Source: JASFUX01 sp050050115
Lineage (GTDB): Bacteria > Pseudomonadota > Alphaproteobacteria > Caulobacterales > Maricaulaceae
Assembly: GCA_050050115.1 (NCBI GenBank)
Contig: JASFUX010000238.1
Coordinates: forward strand, 1 to 5,450
DNA: 5,450 nucleotides
Direction of reading: 5' to 3'
Positions 1 through 5,450 of this stretch are shown here, piece after piece. The translations under genes were made by a program, and so were the position numbers. Every line of letters starts with the position of its first letter. Position 1 is the stretch's first letter. The notes under the pieces are model-generated. The model was not told where the DNA came from. It did no database searches and saw only the letters and a list, made by a program, of their open reading frames with translations.

Positions 1-966
1 CTCGTCCCGCCGCCGGACCGGATCGCCTACGTCTTCGACGGAAAGGGCGGGGGCCGCGCGTGCGATCCGGACACCCCCGCGCCCGCCGAGGGCGAGGCGT
101 TCGTCTGGCGGCACGTCCATCGGGTCGGCGATCCCGAGGCCTGGGCCAAGGCGCTGGCGGGCCTCGACGCTCATGTCCGCGATGCCCTGACGGCGGAGGA
201 TACGCGACCGCGCTGCTCGGTTTTCGAAAACGGCGTGCTCCTGTTCCTGCGCGGGGTGAACCTCAACCCCGGCGCCGAGCCCGACGACATGATCTCGCTG
301 CGGCTCTGGGTCGGCGCGCGCGAGGTCGTCAGCGTCTGGCTGCGCCCGCTGCGCGCGATCGGCGACGTGCTCGACGCCATCGGCCGTGGCCAGGCGCCGA
401 GCACGCCCGGCGATCTCGTCGCCAAGCTGGCCTTGCGGCTGGTCGACCGGATGGAGCCGACGGTCGCCGAGCTCAACGAGAGCGTCGACGATCTCGAAGA
501 CAAGGTGACCGAGCCCGGCGCCTCGATGAGCCGCGGCGATCTCGCCGAGGTGCGCCGTCAGGCGATCGTGCTCCGCCGCTTCGTCGCCCCCCAGCGCGAC
601 GCGCTCTCGACCCTGTCGATCGAGGACCTCGGCTGGCTGACCGAGAAGGACCGCCACCGCCTGCGCGAGGCCGCCGATCGGACCACGCGGCTGGCCGAAG
701 AACTCGAGGCCGTCCGCGAGCGCGCCGCGGTGGTCCAGGACCAGCTGATGGATCGGCGCAGCGAGGAGATGAACCGGCGGATGCTGATCCTCTCGGTGGT
801 CGCCTCGGTGTTCTTGCCGCTGGGGCTGTTGACGGGCCTCCTCGGCATCAATGTCGGCGGCATGCCGGGCGCGGGCTCGGACGTCGCCTTCTGGATCGTA
901 TGCGGCCTGCTCGTGGCGATGGCTGGCGGCCTGGTGTGGCTGTTCCGGCGGATGAAGCTGATCTAG
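1..966 (+). CDS. zntB: ZntB-like zinc/metal transporter (CorA superfamily), 5' end outside window
   Basis: Inner-membrane transporter of the CorA superfamily, ZntB branch, which moves Zn2+ across the cytoplasmic membrane. The frame is open from base 1 to a TAG stop at 964-966, giving 321 visible residues. E. coli ZntB has about 327, so only around a dozen N-terminal residues seem missing; no usable start codon lies near the left edge. Features seen, numbered from the window edge: an N-terminal segment RIAYVFDGKGGG like the ZntB N-terminus; a long charged helical region with the conserved stretch RRQAIVLRRFVAPQRDA (about 183-199); a first membrane helix at about 261-281; the signature GINVGGMPG (282-290), the ZntB form of the CorA GxN motif; a second membrane helix at about 297-315; and a short basic tail RRMKLI. 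This two-helix C-terminal layout is typical of the family. Transport direction and metal specificity are inferred from the family. It converges on prmA with a 54 bp gap containing no clear terminator. Confidence 0.93.
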   Translation, partial: LVPPPDRIAYVFDGKGGGRACDPDTPAPAEGEAFVWRHVHRVGDPEAWAKALAGLDAHVRDALTAEDTRPRCSVFENGVLLFLRGVNLNPGAEPDDMISLRLWVGAREVVSVWLRPLRAIGDVLDAIGRGQAPSTPGDLVAKLALRLVDRMEPTVAELNESVDDLEDKVTEPGASMSRGDLAEVRRQAIVLRRFVAPQRDALSTLSIEDLGWLTEKDRHRLREAADRTTRLAEELEAVRERAAVVQDQLMDRRSEEMNRRMLILSVVASVFLPLGLLTGLLGINVGGMPGAGSDVAFWIVCGLLVAMAGGLVWLFRRMKLI

Positions 967-1020
967 CCGCCGCTCGCTTTCTCGCCCGCCGGTTTCGGAT
1001 ATCGCATCACGCGCGCTATT

Positions 1021-1929
1021 TTACCGTAGACGGACCGGCGGGGGATTGTTTGACCGACCGGCCCCGCCGCGCGCCAGCACCAGGCTCGCCCAGCCGTCGA
1101 TCACGTAGCGGCGGACCAGCACGGCGCCGCGGGCGCGGTAGGCGGCGAGGACGGCGCGGGCCTGGGGCTCCAAGAGCCCCGAGAGCACGATGACGCCGCC
1201 GGGTTCGGTCGCCTCGACGACGTCGCCCGCCAGGGTCTGCAGCGGGCCGGCGAGGATGTTCGCCAGCACCAGATCGAACCGCCGCTTTCGCAACAGCGGA
1301 TGGGCCAGCCCGTCCGCCTCGATCGCCTTGACCAGCCGACCCGCGCCGTTCGCCCGGGCGTTCTCCGCCGCGACCCGCACCGCGATCGGATCGATGTCGC
1401 TCGCCAGCGCCGGCCGCCGCGTCGCCTTGGCGAAGGCCACCGCCAGCGCGCCCGTTCCGGTCCCCAAGTCGAGCGCGGTCCGAAACCGCCGCCGCGGCCC
1501 CTCGCGCTTCAACAGGTCGTCGAGCGCCTTCAGGCAGCCCAGCGTCGTCGCGTGATGGCCGGTGCCGAACGCCTCGCCGGCCTCGACCACGATGTCGATC
1601 CCGCCGCGCCGGGGCGGATGGTGGCTTCCCCGCAAGGTGAAGCGCCCCGCGCTCACCGGCGGCAGGCCTTCGAGCGAGACCGCCACCCAGTCGCGCGCGT
1701 CGAGCTGGCCCAGCGCGAAGGAGAAGGCGTCTTCATCGAGCCCCAGCGCCTCGATCACCGCGTCGAGATCGGGCGGGGCGTCGAACAGCAGCTCGAGCCG
1801 CGCGACGCTCGGGTCCCCGTGCTCGAACAGCGAGGCGCTGAGCCCCAGGGGCGGATCACCGCCCGCGCGCTCCAGCGCGGTTTCAAGCGCGCCCGCCGGC
1901 CCGACGGCTTCGAAGCGATAAAGCGACAT
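1021..1929 (-). CDS. prmA: Ribosomal protein L11 methyltransferase PrmA
   Basis: Cytosolic S-adenosylmethionine-dependent enzyme that methylates amino groups of ribosomal protein L11. The 302-residue length fits alphaproteobacterial PrmA. A variable N-terminal substrate-recognition domain (about 1-95) is followed by a class I methyltransferase fold. PrmA hallmarks are all present: GTGHHATT (122-129), the SAM-binding motif I DLGTGTG (154-160), an acidic SDID at 177-180 at the end of the second strand, and the ANILAGPL motif (223-230). The ATG at 1927-1929 is preceded by GGGGAG (complement of 1938-1943) with an 8-base spacer, supporting this start. The last 15 or so residues (after LVLARGG) form a Pro/Arg-rich tail without obvious family conservation. 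The start lies 28 bp downstream of the stop of the lipocalin-like gene, so the two are probably one leftward transcription unit. Function is assigned from motifs and is secure at family level. Confidence 0.95.
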   Translation of the reverse strand: MSLYRFEAVGPAGALETALERAGGDPPLGLSASLFEHGDPSVARLELLFDAPPDLDAVIEALGLDEDAFSFALGQLDARDWVAVSLEGLPPVSAGRFTLRGSHHPPRRGGIDIVVEAGEAFGTGHHATTLGCLKALDDLLKREGPRRRFRTALDLGTGTGALAVAFAKATRRPALASDIDPIAVRVAAENARANGAGRLVKAIEADGLAHPLLRKRRFDLVLANILAGPLQTLAGDVVEATEPGGVIVLSGLLEPQARAVLAAYRARGAVLVRRYVIDGWASLVLARGGAGRSNNPPPVRLR

Positions 1930-1957
1930 CGCGCGCGCTCCCCGCGCCGGCGCGCCG

Positions 1958-2368
1958 TCAGGCCTCGACCTTGTCGTAGACGATGGTCATCTCGCCCATC
2001 GGGCTTTGCGCCGAGGTGGTCATCTTGCCGCTTTCGACCTTGTACGGAAAGTCCTGGTCGAGCATTCGCCGCGTCTCGGCTTCTTCGGCCTCGCTCAAGG
2101 GGCGCTCTTCGACGTTCATCGTCGGGACGGGCGCGCCTTCGACCTTGGTGCGTCCTCGCGCGTAGTTGGCGCGGAAGGTCCCTTCGCCGAGCTCGATCTC
2201 GCCTTCGTGGACGATGGTCTGCACGGCGCCGCCGGGCAGGACGACCTCCATCGTGGTCGTAAAGCTCATGTCGTCGCGGATGTGCTGCGTCGTCGTCACC
2301 TTCGAGCCCATGGCCTCGGTGACGTTGACCCAGGTTCCCACGAGGTCGCTTCCCGCTCCGCCGCTCAT
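1958..2368 (-). CDS. Small lipocalin-like hypothetical protein
   Basis: A 136-residue protein with no signal peptide or membrane segment, so probably cytosolic. It begins with LVGTW (9-13), the kind of G-x-W strand seen at the start of lipocalin-like beta barrels. It continues with alternating polar/hydrophobic strands (VTTTQHIRDDMSFTTTMEV, about 24-42; AVQTIVHEGEIELGEGTFRANY, about 48-69), a short charged helix (SEAEEAETRRMLDQDF, 92-107) and two final strands ending MTIVYDKVEA. The pattern suggests a small beta barrel or half-barrel; ligand and role are unknown. The reading frame stays open upstream to about 2743, but the ATG at 2366-2368 has an ideal ribosome binding site and the upstream part is Arg-rich and overlaps another gene, so the short form is chosen. 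It sits 28 bp upstream of prmA, but this gives no functional link beyond likely co-transcription. The lipocalin-like call is fold-level inference from pattern. Confidence 0.8.
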   Translation of the reverse strand: MSGGAGSDLVGTWVNVTEAMGSKVTTTQHIRDDMSFTTTMEVVLPGGAVQTIVHEGEIELGEGTFRANYARGRTKVEGAPVPTMNVEERPLSEAEEAETRRMLDQDFPYKVESGKMTTSAQSPMGEMTIVYDKVEA

Positions 2369-2373
2369 CGAGG

Positions 2374-2378
2374 CCTCC
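2374..2378 (-). promoter_or_regulatory. Ribosome binding site deciding the start of the lipocalin-like gene
   Basis: The minus strand reads GGAGG here, five bases before the ATG at 2368. It fixes the start in a frame that otherwise runs open for another 125 codons upstream. Confidence 0.75.
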
Positions 2379-2396
2379 GTCCGTTGCGCGGCCGGC

Positions 2397-2423
2397 AGGG
2401 TAGCGGAGGCGGGCGGGTCGGAA
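2397..2423 (-). promoter_or_regulatory. Candidate housekeeping promoter for the lipocalin-like gene and prmA
   Basis: Read on the minus strand, TTCCGAC (2423-2417) is followed after 12 bases by GCTACCCT (2404-2397). This resembles the Caulobacter housekeeping sigma consensus (TTGACGS, spacer of 10-14, GCTANAWC): the -10 core GCTA is exact and the -35 is partial. It would start transcription about 20-25 bases before the ATG at 2368, leaving room for the Shine-Dalgarno sequence. Based on consensus matching alone, in GC-rich DNA where chance matches occur. Confidence 0.35.
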
Positions 2424-2447
2424 CAGTGGCGTGCACGGGCGCCGCCG

Positions 2448-2482
2448 CGAAGCGTCGCTTCGGGCGTCTGGTCGTTTCGAAG
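2448..2482. other. Small stem-loop with an alternative pairing partner
   Basis: CGAAGC (2448-2453) and GCTTCG (2457-2462) form a perfect six-pair stem around a three-base loop. A second CGAAG (2478-2482) could instead pair with CTTCG at 2458-2462. It lies just after the stop of the 230-residue gene (leftward) and upstream of the candidate promoter. No T-run follows on either strand, so it is not a convincing intrinsic terminator. It may be chance. Confidence 0.25.
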
Positions 2483-2496
2483 AGAACCGGCGAGCG

Positions 2497-3189
2497 TCAA
2501 CTCGTGTCGAACGCGGCGAGGGCGTCGGCGGCTTGTTCCTGCGCGTTCTCGTTGACCCAGCGGCCGAAGGTCGGCGGCGGCCGATCTGGAGGACGGCCCA
2601 GCGCCGCGGCCCGGTCGGCCAGCCGCGCGCCGTTGCGGTTGAGCCCGCGCGCCAGCCGCAGCGCGAGGCGGCGGACATGCGGCGCGGGGTTGTCGAGCAC
2701 GCGGGCGACCGCCTCGGCGCGCTCGGCCAGCGGCCAGGCGCAATGAACGCCGAGGCTCTCGAACGTGCGCCCCGCGGCCGGAACGGCGGATTGGGCGCTA
2801 TCCCGCCTCGCCTTGCTCGCCCGGACGTGGGGCAGGGGGTCGAAACGCACGCGCCAGTCCGCCGAATTGTCCTCGTCCTGGGTGACCGCGTTGCGGGGCG
2901 CGCCCGCCGCTTTCGGCGCCGGTTGCGCCGGCCGCGGCGGGGCGGGCGTCAGATCCGGCGCGATCGCCGCCGCCTCGATCAGCAGGAGCCGGCGGACCGC
3001 CTTCTCGATCGGCGCGAGCCAGCCGGCGATGTCCTGATATTCCTTGAGCGCAAGCACGCCGAGCCCCGCGATCGCGCACGGCCCGCCGAACACGGCCTTG
3101 AGGCAATGCAAAAGGTAGCGCGCCGCCTCCCAGAGAGCGGGCAGCGACGCGTCGTCCTCAGAGCACGGATCGGTTTCGGGCCGAGACAT
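2497..3189 (-). CDS. Hypothetical protein, helical N-terminus, Pro/Ala linker and helical C-terminal part
   Basis: Not recognised as a named family. With the ATG at 3187-3189 the product has 230 residues. Visible parts: an acidic start (SRPETDPCSEDD); a largely hydrophobic, Cys-containing helical region (about 17-78) including a GGPCAIAGLGVLAL stretch (35-48) that could be a buried helix or a weak membrane-associated one; a Pro/Ala linker (about 79-100); and a C-terminal helical region (about 143-229) whose LDNPAPHVRRLALRLARGL segment (165-183) resembles a single HEAT-like helix pair. A start at 3252 would add 21 residues (MLTRGQPRL...), but these are Pro/Arg-rich and look non-coding. Neither start has a clear Shine-Dalgarno sequence. 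TATCAT ends six bases before the ATG at 3189, which would fit a leaderless transcript, though no good -35 accompanies it. GC-rich codon use matches prmA, so it is host-type DNA. Existence as a gene is likely; function is unknown. Confidence 0.7.
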   Translation of the reverse strand: MSRPETDPCSEDDASLPALWEAARYLLHCLKAVFGGPCAIAGLGVLALKEYQDIAGWLAPIEKAVRRLLLIEAAAIAPDLTPAPPRPAQPAPKAAGAPRNAVTQDEDNSADWRVRFDPLPHVRASKARRDSAQSAVPAAGRTFESLGVHCAWPLAERAEAVARVLDNPAPHVRRLALRLARGLNRNGARLADRAAALGRPPDRPPPTFGRWVNENAQEQAADALAAFDTS

Positions 3190-3385
3190 GCGCGCATGAT
3201 ACGGCGGCGTGCGAGGGGCGGGGATAAGGCGGGGTTGTCCGCGGGTGAGCATGCCGGACGGGGGCGGGGTGCTTGTCCACGTCGGGGAGGTGCTTGGGGT
3301 GCTCGTGGGGGTGCGTGCAGTGATCAGAGAGTGAGGCGAAAGTCACCGCCTCCTCGGCATCTGCAGCATTGAGTTGCATTTCAAG
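3190..3385. other. Intergenic region with G-rich tract at a composition boundary
   Basis: No gene can be firmly supported here. From 3215 to 3311 the plus strand carries closely spaced runs of three to five G (3215-3218, 3220-3223, 3231-3234, 3243-3245, 3260-3264, 3266-3269, 3284-3287, 3296-3299, 3307-3311). GGTGCTT occurs at 3268-3274 and 3289-3295, with a partial copy at 3298-3303. On the minus strand a 73-codon frame (ATG at 3379, stop at 3158) crosses the region; it has no Shine-Dalgarno sequence and encodes a His/Pro-rich stretch. The region must contain the promoter, if any, of the 230-residue gene, but no strong consensus was found. Composition shifts from balanced to very GC-rich between about 3400 and 3330. 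Confidence 0.6.
3333..3352. other. Stem-loop downstream of the nuclease gene
   Basis: GAGGCG (3333-3338) pairs perfectly with CGCCTC (3347-3352) around an eight-base loop. On the minus strand it lies about 35 bases after the stop of the nuclease-like gene, where a terminator would be expected. No T-run follows, so a role as an intrinsic terminator is weakly supported. Confidence 0.25.
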
Positions 3386-5434
3386 TCAAACATCGCGCGC
3401 AATTTTTTTGGTGGCCCGAGACTTTAGCTCCTCGAAGTAGTCGAGACCGAGGTAGGCTATCTGGGTGGCGCGAGCGAACTCGTCGAGGTCATTGAATACG
3501 TGATAGTCGTCGAACCTAGCAAAGGGTTCCCCGGCTTGTTTCCACGCTGTGCCGACGCGGAAATCCGCAAACAACTCAAGACCAGTAAGAAGGATGATCT
3601 GCGCCCGCATTCCGCCTTTCACGTGTTCCCAACCCCACTTGGTGAAATCACGGAGGAGCGCCTTTTCGGAATCCGAGAAAGAATTTTTCAGAACGGAAAC
3701 TACGATCGTTACGCCGGGGAGCGCCGCAGCTACCAACTTGAGATTTTCGATATCTCGCTCGCTGATCGCTTCATCGGCAAAGCTCTTTGCCTCGCCGATA
3801 ATCAGTCGCGGCTCCGCGCGCTGACCCAACACGGCGCGTCGCCCCAACCAAAGGGCGAAGTCGATTTCACGCTTGAACGTATCAGTCTCGAGTTCCAAAC
3901 CGGTGGCGTACGTCATCTCAACGTCTGCGCTGCCTGACATTTTTTGGTTGAACATATTTAGAGCGAGCGCTACGGCGTACGCTCCTTCAGCAAAATTCGG
4001 CACACTGAAAGAACCAATGACACGAAATTTCCAGGATCTAGTGGCGTTGCCTTGGGGGAATCCGAATTGCTTCTGGCAGCGGTCGCAGGTGACTCGATAA
4101 TCAACCACGTCGAGACCGTACCAGTTAGTATACGTACAATTTGGACAATCGACAGATAGCCCCAATCGTAAGACGCCGCGATTGGTGAAATCTTCTAGCG
4201 ATAAATTACGAATTTGGTCCTTGCGGCGTCGGCGCACGAGGGCGTTCCAGACATGAAACGGGGCCGTTCGCCCTTCATACAGGCGCTTGGTTGCCGTCTC
4301 GTCGCTTCCCTTTAGCTCCTCCTGCGTTGCCATTCCGTTGAGAAGCCTCAAGGTCTCTTGATCCGAAATTAGACGCGCACCCCATAGGCTTCCGAGGGCG
4401 TCAATCATTTGGCGAGCTATGCGCCCGGCGCTCGAAGGCTTGGCTCGTATACCCCGTCGCCCCAGCCATTCGACGATCGCAGTAGCGCCGTCGCTGAGTT
4501 CCAGAAATTCCTTTGACGCCTTATGCTCTTGTCCAAGCGACCAACCTTCTCGACTGATAACCGGGCGCTCCAACAGACTCACGAAAAGCCGCGGAGTGCT
4601 GCGATCTTCGAGATTTGTTGGCAGGCACAGAGCAAACGCGTCGGATTCGTAGCAGTCCAGATTGATTACATTCGCCCAGCGAAAATGACCGAGGCTGTAC
4701 CGCGAAGCAAAGTCTGGAGACAGCGTGTCAAGTCTCAGAGAATTTCCGTCAACCAACGGAGTATCGATCCTGGCGCTTCCAGCGGTCAAACGATGACGTT
4801 CCGAGATCGGTCCTCGTGAACCAGATCGCACTTCTGGATGCCACACAGCTCCAATGAAGTAAGAATCTTCCGGACACGGCGAGAAGTGGTCGTCTATCAA
4901 GCACTTTATCTTGTCGCTTCCGAGGCTGCGTCCGAAATAGAGGGTGCTGTGAAACATCGTTCCAAACTGATTGTTTGGAATTGGACGATGATTGTCCGTG
5001 ATCATCCCGACAATGGTTGGAGCAAGTGCTTCAATCCAACAAATTGGGACGGGGTAAACCGGCGACTCAAACAGGCGCTTATTCCAATAGTCGATGAGAT
5101 CGGCCGGTTTTGAATGGTCGAATATAAAGAATGAGAGGTCTCGACCACCCCGGGGGAGCACCTCGATCTTGTGGTAGGTTGGAGTGAAGGGGACAGTCGC
5201 TTGATGCTGAAAAACTTCGAACCAGTGGTCCGGTTCGGGATCGACAGCATTCGGCTCAAACACTCTTGAATAGGCTTTGTAAAACTCTTGCGCGTTCTCC
5301 TCCTTCGGAAAGGAGCCGAATACGGCTTCGATGAGTGTGCTGAATTTTGTCTCGTTGAAGACGAAGGACGGCCGTTTGTCCCTTAGTACGAACTGACGCT
5401 GGGACACATAGATGTCTCGGTAAACATCCATCAT
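3386..5434 (-). CDS. Zinc-ribbon protein with C-terminal PD-(D/E)XK nuclease-like domain; putative defence effector
   Basis: Not a family I can name. From the ATG at 5432-5434 it has 682 residues; a second ATG follows at once (5429-5431). No Shine-Dalgarno sequence is visible and the frame is open to the window edge, so the true start may lie upstream. Layout: an N-terminal part of about 300 residues with mixed strands and helices and a DLIDYWN motif (112-118); a helical segment (about 315-370) containing SSAGRIARQMIDALGSLWGA; a basic stretch RRRRK (401-405); a four-Cys zinc ribbon, C430, C433, C450, C453 (bases 4076-4147); then a nuclease-like core. In the core, E484 lies in a predicted helix (FAEGAYAVALALNMF), D525 in REIDFALWL, and E548-x-K550 in a hydrophobic strand, LIIGEAKSF. 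This E...D...ExK order is typical of PD-(D/E)XK nucleases. A further strand, TIVVSVLK (576-583), fits the fold. No ATPase or helicase motif is seen. Base composition is clearly lower in GC than in neighbouring genes, suggesting transfer. Nuclease activity is inferred from residue pattern; the defence role is inferred from architecture and foreign composition. No membrane segment or signal peptide seen. Confidence 0.88.
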   Translation of the reverse strand: MMDVYRDIYVSQRQFVLRDKRPSFVFNETKFSTLIEAVFGSFPKEENAQEFYKAYSRVFEPNAVDPEPDHWFEVFQHQATVPFTPTYHKIEVLPRGGRDLSFFIFDHSKPADLIDYWNKRLFESPVYPVPICWIEALAPTIVGMITDNHRPIPNNQFGTMFHSTLYFGRSLGSDKIKCLIDDHFSPCPEDSYFIGAVWHPEVRSGSRGPISERHRLTAGSARIDTPLVDGNSLRLDTLSPDFASRYSLGHFRWANVINLDCYESDAFALCLPTNLEDRSTPRLFVSLLERPVISREGWSLGQEHKASKEFLELSDGATAIVEWLGRRGIRAKPSSAGRIARQMIDALGSLWGARLISDQETLRLLNGMATQEELKGSDETATKRLYEGRTAPFHVWNALVRRRRKDQIRNLSLEDFTNRGVLRLGLSVDCPNCTYTNWYGLDVVDYRVTCDRCQKQFGFPQGNATRSWKFRVIGSFSVPNFAEGAYAVALALNMFNQKMSGSADVEMTYATGLELETDTFKREIDFALWLGRRAVLGQRAEPRLIIGEAKSFADEAISERDIENLKLVAAALPGVTIVVSVLKNSFSDSEKALLRDFTKWGWEHVKGGMRAQIILLTGLELFADFRVGTAWKQAGEPFARFDDYHVFNDLDEFARATQIAYLGLDYFEELKSRATKKIARDV

Positions 5435-5450
5435 TGAGAGACCGAAGTGA

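Noticed and set aside
60..1193. A 377-codon plus-strand frame overlapping zntB and the end of prmA
   Set aside because: The product is overwhelmingly Arg/Gly/Ala/Pro with no motif; it is a shadow frame in GC-rich DNA over two well-supported genes.
1300..2262. Long plus-strand frame opposite prmA and the lipocalin-like gene
   Set aside because: Arg-rich antisense shadow; the minus strand carries PrmA motifs in order, which settles the coding strand.
1755..2678. Long minus-strand frame overlapping three genes in another phase
   Set aside because: Arg/Ser-rich, spans the prmA/lipocalin-like/230-residue gene boundaries, and has no family motif.
2431..3372. 313-codon plus-strand frame opposite the 230-residue gene
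   Set aside because: Composition is Arg/Gly-dominated and it begins within intergenic DNA without a ribosome binding site; the minus-strand alternative has a more protein-like composition.
3391..3412. GC-palindrome followed by a T-run, like an intrinsic terminator on the plus strand
   Set aside because: GCGCGC is too short for a real stem, no plus-strand gene ends here, and the run encodes Lys-Lys-Ile at the nuclease C-terminus.
3190..3420. Possible tRNA fragment or attachment site at the composition junction
   Set aside because: No cloverleaf, T-arm sequence or direct repeat could be identified within the window.
3500..3937. 145-codon plus-strand frame opposite the nuclease core
   Set aside because: It looks fairly protein-like, but lies antisense to the conserved nuclease residues and has no ribosome binding site or motif; taken as a mirror frame.
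1..5450. CRISPR array, insertion sequence or retron-like RNA
   Set aside because: No regularly spaced repeats, no terminal inverted repeats and no transposase or reverse transcriptase motifs were seen on either strand.

Overview
The window looks like chromosomal DNA of a GC-rich alphaproteobacterium. The two recognisable genes (a ZntB-type metal transporter and PrmA) and the very GC-rich codon usage suggest a Caulobacter/Phenylobacterium-like organism, but this is inference and no 16S or other marker gene is present.

Positions 1-3189 are ordinary-looking, very GC-rich host DNA. A zntB-like CorA-superfamily transporter gene runs rightward and is cut at its 5' end by the window edge. It converges on a leftward block. 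That block holds prmA (ribosomal protein L11 methyltransferase), a small lipocalin-like protein gene 28 bp upstream of prmA and probably co-transcribed with it, and an unrecognised 230-residue protein gene. A candidate housekeeping promoter and a strong Shine-Dalgarno sequence precede the lipocalin-like gene.

Positions 3190-3385 are a 196 bp stretch with no convincing gene. It holds a dense G-rich tract, a small stem-loop, and a leftward open frame that continues the frame of the next gene past its stop codon. Base composition drops sharply across roughly 3330-3400.

Positions 3386 to the right edge hold one long leftward gene with about balanced base composition, unlike its neighbours. Its product of at least 682 residues has a large unassigned N-terminal part, a four-cysteine zinc ribbon, and a C-terminal region with the residue pattern of a PD-(D/E)XK nuclease. 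This is the most interesting item in the window: a probable horizontally acquired nuclease, plausibly an anti-phage or other defence effector. Any partner genes would lie beyond the right edge. No mobile-element gene, tRNA, CRISPR array or IS end was seen.
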